Of a stretch of DNA of 20,411 nucleotides, positions 8,378 to 14,832 are shown piece by piece. Position 1 is the first letter of the stretch. Each line of letters opens with the position of its first letter. Source of the DNA: Streptococcus mitis (GTDB taxonomy: Bacteria; Bacillota; Bacilli; Lactobacillales; Streptococcaceae). The notes under the pieces were generated by a model. That model saw only the letters and a list, made by a program, of their open reading frames with translations. It had not been told where the DNA came from and did no database searches. Location: positions 1 through 20,411 of the forward strand of contig NZ_JPFU01000011.1 of NCBI RefSeq assembly GCF_000722695.1, written 5' to 3'. Made by a program: the position numbers and the translations under genes.

Positions 8378-8406
8378 TTGACAAGCACCTTGAATGGCGT
8401 TATAAT
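8378..8406 (+). promoter_or_regulatory. Consensus sigma-A promoter of the amino-acid binding protein gene
   Basis: A perfect TTGACA (8378-8383), a 17-nt spacer and a perfect TATAAT (8401-8406) lie 32 nt before the start codon. An AGAGAGG ribosome binding site lies between. It should be a strong constitutive promoter unless a repressor acts on it. Confidence 0.9.
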
Positions 8407-8437
8407 TATACAAAAATAACAGAGAGGTTGTTTATTT

Positions 8438-9253
8438 ATGAAATCAAAAAAATGGATATTTGTTTTATGTAGTCTTCTTGCAAGTTTCTTCTTAGTAGCT
8501 TGCCAGTCAGGTTCTAATGGTTCTCAGTCAGCTGTTGAGGCCATTAAGCAAAAGGGAAAATTAGTTGTGGCGACCAGTCCTGACTATGCACCTTTTGAAT
8601 TCCAAGCCTTGGTTGACGGAAAAAATCAGGTAGTTGGTGCAGACATCGATATGGCCCAAGCTATTGCTGATGAACTTGGGGTTAAGTTGGAAATTTCAAG
8701 CATGAGTTTTGACAATGTCTTGACCAGTCTTCAAACTGGTAAGGCTGACCTAGCAGTTGCAGGAATTAGCGCTACTGACGAGAGAAAAGAAGTCTTTGAC
8801 TTTTCAATCCCTTACTATGAAAACAAGATTAGTTTCTTGGTTCGTAAGGCTGATGTAGAAAAATACAAGGATCTAACTAGTCTGGAAAGTGCGAATATTG
8901 CAGCCCAAAAAGGAACTGTTCCAGAAGCTATGGTCAAGGAACAATTGCCAAAAGCTCAATTGACTTCCCTAACCAATATGGGTGAAGCAGTCAATGAATT
9001 ACAGGCTGGAAAAGTAGATGCTGTTCACATGGATGAGCCTGTTGCGCTTAGCTATGCTGCTAAAAATGCAGACCTAGCTGTCGCAACTATCAGCTTGAAG
9101 ATGAAGGACGGCGAAGCCAATGCAGTTGCCCTTAGAAAAAATAGTGCTGATTTGAAAGAAGTTGTGGACAAGGTCATCCAAAAACTCAAGGATGAAGGAA
9201 CCTACCAAAGCTATCTTGAAAAGGCGGCAAGCCTAACAGAAGTTGAAGAATAA
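8438..9253 (+). CDS. Amino-acid ABC transporter substrate-binding lipoprotein
   Basis: This 271-aa extracellular binding protein belongs to the polar amino acid family (SBP_bac_3, cluster F). A signal peptide ends in the lipobox LVAC with the lipidated cysteine at 22. The mature part has the typical fold markers: VATSPDYAPFEF near the start of lobe 1, GADIDMAQAIADELG, FDNVLTSLQTGKADL and the ATDERKEVFDFSIPY segment, which holds the arginine that binds the alpha-carboxylate. The specific amino acid cannot be told from sequence. No permease or ATPase gene is adjacent, so it must serve a transporter encoded elsewhere. It is a single-gene transcription unit between its own promoter and a shared terminator. 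Confidence 0.88.
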   Translation: MKSKKWIFVLCSLLASFFLVACQSGSNGSQSAVEAIKQKGKLVVATSPDYAPFEFQALVDGKNQVVGADIDMAQAIADELGVKLEISSMSFDNVLTSLQTGKADLAVAGISATDERKEVFDFSIPYYENKISFLVRKADVEKYKDLTSLESANIAAQKGTVPEAMVKEQLPKAQLTSLTNMGEAVNELQAGKVDAVHMDEPVALSYAAKNADLAVATISLKMKDGEANAVALRKNSADLKEVVDKVIQKLKDEGTYQSYLEKAASLTEVEE

Positions 9254-9254
9254 G

Positions 9255-9291
9255 AAAAAGCAGAGTTGGAGGTTATTCCAATTCTGCTTTT
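9255..9291. terminator. Bidirectional terminator between the binding protein and MocR genes
   Basis: A 15-bp stem (9256-9270 with 9277-9291) includes AAAAGCAGA and TCTGCTTTT, one G-T pair and a 6-nt loop. A-rich and T-rich flanks serve both directions. It separates two convergent genes and overlaps the last 19 nt of the MocR coding sequence, including its stop codon. Confidence 0.85.
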
Positions 9292-10544
9292 AAATAGTTT
9301 AAAACATTTTCCAGATTTTCTAAGGACACCTTGGCAAATTGGTAAGGGCAGGCACCCAAGTAAGCCTCTTCAAAGAAGTCCAAACCTAGTTGACTGTGTT
9401 TGAGGCTGGCGATTTTAGGATACTGTCTCAGGTCTAGCAATACACCATCATGTAGAGGAAAGTGAGGGAGGTGACAAGGAGTGTTAGCTAGTCTTTCCGT
9501 GATTTGTTTTTGGTAGTCTTCCTGACTGGATAAGCGAGCCAGACGATTTTTCTCAAACAGTTGACTGTCAATATAGAGTGACAGGGCTTTTTGCATGATG
9601 AGGTTGCTGTCGTAATCTAGGATATTTTTGTAGGCCACAAAGGCTTCCTTGATAGCATTTGGCAGAATGAGTGCCGTAATCCGCAGTGCTGGAAAGAGGC
9701 TGGTTGAGAAGGACTTGATGTAAATGACCCGCTCCTCTGTATCCAGATAGTGAAAGGTCTGGCCCTTCTTGGAGTCCAAATCACCTAGATAGTCGTCTTC
9801 GACGATATAAACACCATACTTGGCAGCTAAGCCAAGGATAGCCCGTTTGTCCTGCTCTGAATAGGAATGCCCCAGAGGATAGTGAAAACGAGGAATGGTA
9901 TAGAAAAACTTAATTTTTCCAGTTTTGAAGTGGCCTTCCAGTTCCTCCAAGTCAATCCCATCAATGCCTCGTTCGATCGTTTGATAGTCCAGACCTTGAG
10001 CAATCAAGAGGCGATTCATCCGATGATAGGTCGGCTGTTCCACCAAGATTTCCTTGGCTTGGCTAGGAAAGGAAATTTGAGAGAGGATGAAAAGGGCTTG
10101 TTGGGTTCCAGAAGTCAGTACCAGTTGGTCAGCCTTGCAGTAGAGGGCTTGGTCAAAGAGCAGTTGGTGAATGGATTGTCTTAAGTCTTCTAAACCTTCT
10201 TGATTGTCATAGTAGTTGAAGAGGTAGTTTTCTCGGCCAATCAAGGTTTCATTGATACAGAGTCGGAAATCGTCATAGGCACTGGCATGTTCATCAGTGA
10301 CTTCGATTTCTAGATCCTGGTGTTGCCCTTGTTCTAGGACATAGTAACCACTCTGGGGCTTGGCATAGAGGTATTGTTCGTGCCGTAATTCCAGCAGGGC
10401 TCGTTGGACAGTATCCTTGCTACAGTGAAAGTCAAGGCTCAGTTGACGGATAGAAGGCAGGCGGCTACCCGTCGGAAAGCGTCCAGACTCGATGCCATTT
10501 TTCAGATAGGAAACGACCTCTTGGTACTTGCTTTGTTTCTTCAT
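9273..10544 (-). CDS. MocR-type regulator: GntR winged helix plus aminotransferase-like domain, PLP lysine replaced
   Basis: Residues 1-70 form a GntR winged-helix DNA-binding domain (YLKNGIESGRFPTGSRLPS, then a helix-turn-helix ending GYYVL). Residues of about 90-423 form a fold-type I aminotransferase domain, as in GabR/PdxR. The pyridine-nitrogen aspartate region is present as EDDYLGDLD (249-257), and the phosphate-site arginine is in FPALR. The segment that normally reads SFSK, with the PLP-bonding lysine, reads SFSTSLFPALR: threonine 281 sits at the lysine position. The protein may bind PLP weakly, bind another ligand, or act without one. It starts at ATG 10544 behind a GGGAGG site. It points away from alpha-acetolactate decarboxylase and may control it, itself or the binding protein gene. 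Its length is a little under the usual 440-480 aa. Confidence 0.88.
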   Translation of the reverse strand: MKKQSKYQEVVSYLKNGIESGRFPTGSRLPSIRQLSLDFHCSKDTVQRALLELRHEQYLYAKPQSGYYVLEQGQHQDLEIEVTDEHASAYDDFRLCINETLIGRENYLFNYYDNQEGLEDLRQSIHQLLFDQALYCKADQLVLTSGTQQALFILSQISFPSQAKEILVEQPTYHRMNRLLIAQGLDYQTIERGIDGIDLEELEGHFKTGKIKFFYTIPRFHYPLGHSYSEQDKRAILGLAAKYGVYIVEDDYLGDLDSKKGQTFHYLDTEERVIYIKSFSTSLFPALRITALILPNAIKEAFVAYKNILDYDSNLIMQKALSLYIDSQLFEKNRLARLSSQEDYQKQITERLANTPCHLPHFPLHDGVLLDLRQYPKIASLKHSQLGLDFFEEAYLGACPYQFAKVSLENLENVLNYLKAELE

Positions 10545-10646
10545 TCCAGACCTCCCTTGATTTTGTTACATTGTACCTTTTTTTTCCTTCTTGGCAATGT
10601 CTAGAGTGTTTCTCTCGTTCACATCTAGGGGCAAATGTGGTATACT
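10468..10646. repeat. Direct repeat copy 1 (179 bp): 5' end of MocR gene and its upstream region
   Basis: This stretch matches 11751-11929 over 179 bp without gaps, with four mismatches (for example g10479/t11762). It covers the first 26 codons of the MocR gene, the intergenic region, and a plus-strand promoter (TTCACA 10618-10623, 17 nt, TATACT 10641-10646). The match ends exactly at that -10 box on the right and at CCCGTCGG on the left. The copies bracket an islet of 1,104 bp. Confidence 0.95.
10618..10646 (+). promoter_or_regulatory. Promoter copy now facing into the bacteriocin islet
   Basis: TTCACA, a 17-nt spacer and TATACT form the duplicate of the decarboxylase promoter at 11901-11929. 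In this copy it reads rightward into the degenerate IS end and the bacteriocin-like gene. Confidence 0.5.
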
Positions 10647-10798
10647 CCCATTTTTAATACTTTTTTGAAATCAAAGAGCAATCAAATGCAGATGTGACAG
10701 TTTTTCGTACCCTTTTTTCTCTTTAAAACAAAATGTGTATTTTTATCTGGGGTTGATTTGTTTTAAAAAGTTTTCATGCTAATTTCCCCTTATTACTT
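10647..10798 (-). mobile_element. Degenerate 3' end of an IS1634-like insertion sequence
   Basis: This AT-rich stretch resembles 19942-20095, the 3' end of the right-hand transposase gene and its flank. Shared segments include TCCCAT(T/C)TTTAA, a TTTTTTGAAA(T/A)CAAAGAGC run, CAG(T/C)TTTTCG, TTTTTCTCTTT and TTTTCAT. Read on the minus strand it gives scraps such as KNTHFVLKRKKGTKN, comparable with KSTHFFKREKELRK at the right edge, with stops between. No intact gene remains. It sits immediately beyond repeat copy 1, so it may mark how the islet arrived. The alignment was made by eye and the right boundary is approximate. Confidence 0.55.
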
Positions 10799-10822
10799 GT
10801 ACATATTTTTAGGAAAATGTTT

Positions 10823-10851
10823 TTGAAATCGTTTTCTTGTTGTGGTATAAT
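10823..10851 (+). promoter_or_regulatory. Promoter of the bacteriocin-like gene
   Basis: TTGAAA (10823-10828), 17 nt and TATAAT (10846-10851) form a good sigma-A promoter, with a TGG extension before the -10. It lies about 110 nt upstream of the probable start at 10963. Confidence 0.7.
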
Positions 10852-10962
10852 AGAACTGAAAAATAAAAGTATATGAATAACTTGTTAGAAAGGAGTTTTA
10901 AATCAGAAAATCAAGTTATTTTATCAGTAATATATATTTGTAACTTGAAAGGAGTGTTTTTT

Positions 10963-11484
10963 ATTAAATTTAAAAAAATTGTAACTTCAGCTCTTGTTGT
11001 ATTATTACTATTTTCTATTATGTCTCCTTCTATAGCTTCTGTTAGAGTATTTGCTGATGATGTAACTACTACGGAAGTTTCTGAAATTAGTACCCAAGAA
11101 CAAAAACAAATCGATGATGTAGCCAATGTTCTTGAACAAATGTTTAGAAATGGAGTTAATGAAAAAAATTTTACTGAATATGTTTATAAAAACTTTTCTC
11201 AAAAAGATATTGCTCTTTCGGAAAATGAATTAGAAACTAATATTAATAATCCCTATGATAGAGTCCCTTGGGATGAGATGGGAGGATGTATAGCAGGAAA
11301 AATACGAGATGAATTTTTTGCTATGATCAATGTTTCGCTAATTGTTAAGTATGCGTAGAAAAAGGCTTGGTCAGAATTAGCTAAAGTAGTACTAAGATTT
11401 GTTAAAGCTAATGGACTTAAAACAAATATTTATATCATTGCTGCTCAATTGGCTATTTGGGCAGTTCAGTGAGGTATGGAATAA
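10963..11484 (+). pseudogene. Decayed secreted bacteriocin-like precursor (streptococcin A-M57-like?)
   Basis: A perfect AAAGGAG (10948-10954) stands eight nt before an ATT codon at 10963, which opens a classic Sec signal peptide: IKFKKIVTSALVVLLLFSIM, then a probable cleavage after VFA. In homologues this would be MKFKK, so the start codon is either ATT or a mutated ATG. An upstream in-frame ATG at 10873 has no ribosome binding site. The frame has a TAG at 11356-11358, after KYA, and a TGA at 11470-11472, after IWAVQ. Between and beyond these the sequence still reads as protein (KKAWSELAKVVLRFVKANG, NIYIIAAQLAIWAVQ) to a TAA at 11482-11484. The full span would be 173 codons. Size, Sec signal, glycine-rich WDEMGGCIAGK and a small membrane gene behind it fit the streptococcin A-M57 type; this is recalled, not searched. 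As read it can yield at most a truncated peptide. Confidence 0.65.
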
Positions 11485-11651
11485 TGCGTGATAAAAAATT
11501 TCTTATTAAAGAAGCGATTATTAGCTTTTTGATTGGATTTGTATATGCATATTTAGTGTTACAAAAATTTATCCTTTGGAAAATCCTTTTGTTTGCATTT
11601 ATTTTTGCAATTATTAATACAATATTTATGTTTACTAGGAACAAAAAATAA
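11484..11651 (+). CDS. Small two-helix membrane protein, putative bacteriocin immunity protein
   Basis: The 55-aa product starts at the ATG at 11484, which overlaps the TAA that would end the bacteriocin-like gene (TAATG). It begins MRDKKFLIKEAIISFLIGF and has two hydrophobic segments, about 11-27 and 32-50, with a basic end (TRNKK). Small basic two-helix membrane proteins directly downstream of a secreted bacteriocin are often its immunity protein. The frame extends upstream to 11457, but that part overlaps the bacteriocin frame, so I place the start at 11484. It is intact although its partner is broken, so it could still protect the cell against related toxins. The immunity role is inferred from position and topology only. 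Confidence 0.6.
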   Translation: MRDKKFLIKEAIISFLIGFVYAYLVLQKFILWKILLFAFIFAIINTIFMFTRNKK

Positions 11652-11677
11652 ATAATGATTTAGTTAAATAAAAAGTG

Positions 11678-11706
11678 ACCCCTAGGGAAGTGTATTCCTT
11701 AGGGGT
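11678..11706. terminator. Terminator-like hairpin after the islet genes
   Basis: ACCCCTA (11678-11684) pairs with TAGGGGT (11700-11706), with an inner GGAA/TTCC stem. On the plus strand the following tract is only moderately T-rich (TGTTGTG). On the minus strand the hairpin is followed by CACTTTTTATTTAAC, a better terminator. It is probably usable in both directions. Confidence 0.55.
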
Positions 11707-11734
11707 TGTTGTGCTAGTTCAAGTTTTGTTTCTG

Positions 11735-11827
11735 TCAAAATCTCAGACTCCCCGTCGGAAATCGTCCAGACTCGATGCCATTTTTCAGATAGGAAACGAC
11801 CTCTTGGTACTTGCTTTGTTTCTTCAT
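11735..11827 (-). pseudogene. Duplicate N-terminal fragment of the MocR-type regulator gene
   Basis: This part of repeat copy 2 carries the same ATG, ribosome binding site and first 26 codons as the intact regulator gene at 10544 (MKKQSKYQEVVSYLKNGIES, then GRFPTG). Beyond the repeat boundary at 11751 it reads SLRF and ends at a TGA (11735-11737). The result is a 30-residue remnant without a complete DNA-binding domain. Its upstream control region is complete, so it may still be transcribed toward the islet. Confidence 0.85.
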
Positions 11828-11929
11828 TCCAGACCTCCCTTGATTTTGTTACATTGTACCCTTTTTTTCCTTCTTGGCAATGTCTAGGGTGTTTCTCTCG
11901 TTCACATCTAGGGACAAATGTGGTATACT
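11751..11929. repeat. Direct repeat copy 2 (179 bp)
   Basis: This is the partner of 10468-10646, offset by exactly 1,283 bp, with four mismatches. The differences include one C within the poly-T run and two A/G changes near the right end. This copy is joined to the BOX element and the decarboxylase gene, and so probably keeps the original right-hand context, while copy 1 keeps the original left-hand context (the intact regulator gene). Confidence 0.95.
11901..11929 (+). promoter_or_regulatory. Probable promoter of the alpha-acetolactate decarboxylase gene
   Basis: TTCACA (11901-11906), a 17-nt spacer and TATACT (11924-11929) form this site. It lies 235 nt before the decarboxylase ATG, with the BOX element in the transcribed leader. 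Confidence 0.55.
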
Positions 11930-11950
11930 TAGGAGTAACATTTATAGAAT

Positions 11951-12147
11951 AATACTCTTCGAAAATCTCTTCAAACCACGTCAGCTTCGCCTTGCCGTAG
12001 ATATGGTTACTGACTTCGTCAGTTCTATCCACAACCTCAAAACAGTGTTTTGAGCTGACTTCGTCAGTCTTATCTACAACCTCAAAGCAGTGCTTTGAGC
12101 AACCTGCGGCTTGCTTCCTAGTTTGCTCTTTGATTTTCATTGAGTAT
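11951..12147 (+). repeat. BOX element: boxA, two boxB, boxC
   Basis: This is a pneumococcal BOX repeat. BoxA is 11951 to about 12012 (AATACTCTTCGAAAATCTC at its left end). The two boxB units are exactly 45 bp each (12013-12057 and 12058-12102), both starting ACTTCGTCAG, with small differences (AAACAGTGTTTT versus AAGCAGTGCTTT, each a self-complementary hairpin). BoxC is 12103-12147 and ends CATTGAGTATA. BOX elements form stable RNA stem-loops, are mobilised in trans, and can alter expression of neighbouring genes. Here it lies between the promoter at 11901 and the decarboxylase start at 12165. The long minus-strand frame across it (ends at 12140) is not a gene. Confidence 0.95.
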
Positions 12148-12164
12148 AACAGACAAGAAAGTGA

Positions 12165-12896
12165 ATGGATAAGAACGTGCAGGAACCAGTGAAATTATTT
12201 CAATACAATACTCTTGGAGCCTTGATGGCTGGCCTTTATGGTGGGACCATGACAGTGGGAGAATTGCTAGAGCATGGTGACCTTGGTTTGGGAACCTTGG
12301 ATTCTATTGATGGTGAATTGATTGTCTTGGATGGCAAGGCTTATCAAGCCAAAGGATTAGGAGAGCAACCAGAAATTGTGGAAGTATCACCAGATGCCCT
12401 TATTCCTTATGCAGCAGTGGTACCGCATCAGGCAGAGGTCATTTTCCGCCAGCGCTTTGAGATGACAGACAAGGAATTAGAAGAACGAATCGAGTCTTAT
12501 TATGATGGGGAAAATCTTTTCCGCTCTATCAAGATTCGTGGGGAATTTTCGCATATGCATGTGCGCATGATTCCCAAGTCGACACCAGATACCAAGTTTG
12601 CTGAGGTCGCAACTCGCCAACCAGAATATAGTCGTGACAATGTGGCGGGGACCATCGTTGGTTTCTGGACGCCAGAGATTTTCCATGGGGTCAGTGTGGC
12701 AGGCTACCATCTGCACTTTATCTCAGATGATTTGACCTTCGGTGGACATGTCATGGACTTTGTCATCAAGGAAGGCATTATCGAGGTGGGAGCAGTTGAC
12801 CAGTTGGACCAACGTTTCCCAGTCCAAGACCGTCAATACTTGTTTGCCAAGTTCAATGTTGAAGAGATGAGAAAAGATATTGAAAAGGCAGAATAG
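12165..12896 (+). CDS. budA: Alpha-acetolactate decarboxylase
   Basis: The enzyme converts (S)-alpha-acetolactate to acetoin and CO2 in the cytoplasm. This drains pyruvate overflow and keeps acetolactate from feeding valine/leucine synthesis. The 243-aa length is typical. The three zinc-ligand histidines are seen in YHLHF (H182, H184) and GGH (H195), and the conserved arginine region in KIRGEFSHMHVRMIPK. The gene is also called aldB in lactic acid bacteria. The ATG at 12165 is set by a stop in the neighbouring GTG frame; the upstream AAGAAAG is a weak ribosome binding site. The next gene starts 9 nt after its stop, so both form one unit. The divergent MocR-type regulator is a candidate controller. 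Confidence 0.92.
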   Translation: MDKNVQEPVKLFQYNTLGALMAGLYGGTMTVGELLEHGDLGLGTLDSIDGELIVLDGKAYQAKGLGEQPEIVEVSPDALIPYAAVVPHQAEVIFRQRFEMTDKELEERIESYYDGENLFRSIKIRGEFSHMHVRMIPKSTPDTKFAEVATRQPEYSRDNVAGTIVGFWTPEIFHGVSVAGYHLHFISDDLTFGGHVMDFVIKEGIIEVGAVDQLDQRFPVQDRQYLFAKFNVEEMRKDIEKAE

Positions 12897-12905
12897 GAGA
12901 CGAAA

Positions 12906-13658
12906 ATGACCACTCATATTATCATTACCATGGTGCTGTTGCTGGCTCTCTTGCTAGGAAGCATTTGGTATGCCAAAAAGAAATATCAGATCAATCTAGC
13001 TGTCTTGGGCTTGGGGGCTGTCGCTTTCTTTGTTTCTTCACAGATTTTGGAAAAACTGGTGCATATCTTGGTTTTACATCCTCAAAAAGACGATAGTATT
13101 GCCCTCTTGCAAGACTATCCACTTCTCTATATCCTCTATGGACTAGCCATGGCAGCATTTTTTGAGGAAACAGCTCGCCTTGTTTTCTTCAAATGGTTGG
13201 AAAAAAAGAGAAGTTTGGAAAAGGCAGATGCCTTGGCCTATGGACTGGGTCATGGTGGCTTGGAATTGATTTTTCTAGGTATCACCAGTTTGCTTAATCT
13301 CTACATCGTTCTTTCGGCAGTTCAAACGCAAAATCCACAGGTTATGCAATTACTGTCTGAAAATATGTTGAAAACCATTCAGTCGCTATCAGTCTGGCAG
13401 ATTTATTTGCTTGGTTTTGAGAGAATCTTGGCGCTTGGATTCCAATTACTCTTGACAGTTTGGGTTTACCAAGCTGTTCGCCAGAAGAAATGGATTTATC
13501 TCCTAGCAGCCTATGGTCTACATGCCTTCTTTGACTTAGCTCCATCTTTAGCCCAAGTTGGCTGGTTGACCAATCCAGTCTTGGTGGAAGTTGTCCTAGC
13601 ACTGGAACTCGTTCTGGTTACCTATGTAACCAAGGCAATCTTTTGCAAGAAATCATAA
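12906..13658 (+). CDS. YhfC-family intramembrane glutamic-type protease-like protein
   Basis: The 250-aa polytopic membrane protein has about seven hydrophobic segments. Conserved polar residues in the membrane fit the YhfC family of the PrsW/CAAX-protease clan: FFEETAR (E87, E88, R91), GHGGLE (H116, E120) and LHAFFD (H206, D210). In that clan the paired glutamate and histidines form the presumed active site, though no substrate is known for YhfC. The ATG at 12906 follows AGGAGACG. It is co-transcribed with alpha-acetolactate decarboxylase by spacing, but a functional link is not evident. A terminator follows directly. Confidence 0.75.
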   Translation: MTTHIIITMVLLLALLLGSIWYAKKKYQINLAVLGLGAVAFFVSSQILEKLVHILVLHPQKDDSIALLQDYPLLYILYGLAMAAFFEETARLVFFKWLEKKRSLEKADALAYGLGHGGLELIFLGITSLLNLYIVLSAVQTQNPQVMQLLSENMLKTIQSLSVWQIYLLGFERILALGFQLLLTVWVYQAVRQKKWIYLLAAYGLHAFFDLAPSLAQVGWLTNPVLVEVVLALELVLVTYVTKAIFCKKS

Positions 13659-13659
13659 G

Positions 13660-13682
13660 AAAAAGAGGGGAACCTCTTTTTC
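13660..13682 (+). terminator. Intrinsic terminator after the YhfC-family gene
   Basis: AAAAAGAGG (13660-13668) pairs with CCTCTTTTT (13673-13681) around a GGAA tetraloop. It starts one nt after the stop codon. Confidence 0.85.
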
Positions 13683-13709
13683 TGTGCAAAAACCAAGGTC
13701 TTTTTATGG

Positions 13710-13738
13710 TCGTCAAATGTCTCTAAAAATGGTATAAT
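13710..13738 (+). promoter_or_regulatory. Promoter of murB-potABCD, extended -10 type
   Basis: TATAAT at 13733-13738 is preceded by TGG (an extended -10). A weak TCGTCA -35 (13710-13715) lies 17 nt upstream. The murB start is 30 nt downstream. Confidence 0.7.
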
Positions 13739-13767
13739 GGAATGAATTTTGAAAAAGGAAGAGTAAC

Positions 13768-14673
13768 ATGACAGTAAGAGAAAAAATGCTTGAAATCTTA
13801 GAAGGGATTGATATCCGTTTTAAGGAACCCTTGCATAGCTATAGTTATACAAAAGTAGGTGGAGAGGCTGATTATCTGGTCTTTCCACGAAATCGTTTTG
13901 AGTTGGCTCGTGTTGTCAGATTTGCCAATCAAGAAAATATCCCTTGGATGGTTCTTGGCAATGCCAGCAACATCATCGTTCGTGATGGTGGGATTCGTGG
14001 ATTTGTCATCCTGTGTGACAAGCTCAATAATGTTTCCGTTGATGGCTATACCATTGAAGCAGAAGCTGGTGCCAACTTGATTGAAACAACTCGCATTGCC
14101 CTTCGTCATAGTTTGACTGGTTTTGAGTTTGCTTGTGGTATTCCAGGGAGCATCGGTGGTGCTGTCTTTATGAATGCGGGTGCCTATGGTGGCGAGATTG
14201 CCCACATCTTGCAGTCTTGTAAGGTCTTGACTAAGGACGGAGAAATCGAAACCCTGTCTGCCAAAGATTTGGCTTTTGGTTACCGCCACTCAGCTATTCA
14301 GGAGTCTGGTGCAGTTGTCTTGTCAGCTAAATTTGCCCTTGCTCCAGGAAGCCATCAGGTTATCAAGCAAGAAATGGACCGCTTGACGCATCTACGTGAA
14401 CTCAAGCAACCTTTAGAATATCCATCTTGTGGTTCGGTCTTTAAGCGTCCAGTAGGGCATTTTGCAGGTCAATTAATTTCAGAAGCTGGCTTGAAAGGCT
14501 ATCGTATCGGTGGTGTTGAAGTGTCTGAAAAGCACGCAGGATTTATGATCAATGTCGCAGATGGAACGGCCAAAGACTACGAGGACTTGATTGAGTCTGT
14601 GATTGAAAAAGTCAAGGAACACTCTGGCGTTACTCTTGAGAGAGAGGTCCGTATTTTAGGTGAAAGCAAGTAG
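13768..14673 (+). CDS. murB: UDP-N-acetylenolpyruvoylglucosamine reductase MurB
   Basis: MurB reduces UDP-GlcNAc-enolpyruvate to UDP-MurNAc with NADPH and FAD, the second committed step of peptidoglycan precursor synthesis, in the cytoplasm. The 301-aa protein has the FAD-binding segments [12 protein letters not shown] (64-75) and [21 protein letters not shown] (122-142), the conserved YRHS, the catalytic serine in [10 protein letters not shown] (near 223) and the catalytic glutamate in [10 protein letters not shown] (near 254). The form is type II (short, as in other Firmicutes). AAAGGAAG precedes the ATG. It starts the unit that continues into potABCD. As I recall, murB-pot co-transcription is known in pneumococcus. 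Confidence 0.95.
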   Translation: MTVREKMLEILEGIDIRFKEPLHSYSYTKVGGEADYLVFPRNRFELARVVRFANQENIPWMVLGNASNIIVRDGGIRGFVILCDKLNNVSVDGYTIEAEAGANLIETTRIALRHSLTGFEFACGIPGSIGGAVFMNAGAYGGEIAHILQSCKVLTKDGEIETLSAKDLAFGYRHSAIQESGAVVLSAKFALAPGSHQVIKQEMDRLTHLRELKQPLEYPSCGSVFKRPVGHFAGQLISEAGLKGYRIGGVEVSEKHAGFMINVADGTAKDYEDLIESVIEKVKEHSGVTLEREVRILGESK

Positions 14674-14684
14674 GAAGCTGTAGT

Positions 14685-14832
14685 TTAAAAGCTGCTGCTA
14701 TGTCATGGAAAGGGGGTGAAAGCCTATCGTCAGTGCAGAAGAATGTAGGCAGTTCAATCTCCTACACGAGGTAGTAGCGGTCTGACAGAGCCCTGATCTG
14801 TTAATCTATGAAAAAGAAGGAATAAATGACAA
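14685..14832 (+). ncRNA. Structured leader between murB and potA (candidate cis-regulatory RNA)
   Basis: About 160 nt separate murB and potA, although the four pot genes overlap each other. No ORF of note is present. The stretch folds well by eye. CTGCTGCTA (14692-14700) pairs with TAGTAGCGG (14772-14780) over nine base pairs including wobbles. Inside it, TGTAGG (14744-14749) pairs with CCTACA (14761-14766). GTCAG (14729-14733) can pair with CTGAC (14782-14786) across the outer stem, a pseudoknot. An alternative hairpin GACAGA/TTCTGTT-like (14784-14789 with 14797-14802) would exclude that pseudoknot. There is no T-tract, so control would act on translation or RNA stability. I do not recognise a known riboswitch. 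Confidence 0.45.

Noticed and set aside
10873..10962. ATG at 10873 as start of the bacteriocin-like gene
   Set aside because: It has no ribosome binding site and would place 30 residues before a standard signal peptide. AAAGGAG is positioned for 10963.
11682..12140. 152-aa minus-strand open frame
   Set aside because: It runs through the BOX element and repeat copy 2. Its apparent repeats (KHCFEVVD...TDEVS) are the two boxB units translated.
13798..14289. 163-aa minus-strand frame within murB
   Set aside because: It is wholly inside a clear MurB coding sequence and resembles no protein. The same applies to the other antisense frames in pst and pot genes.
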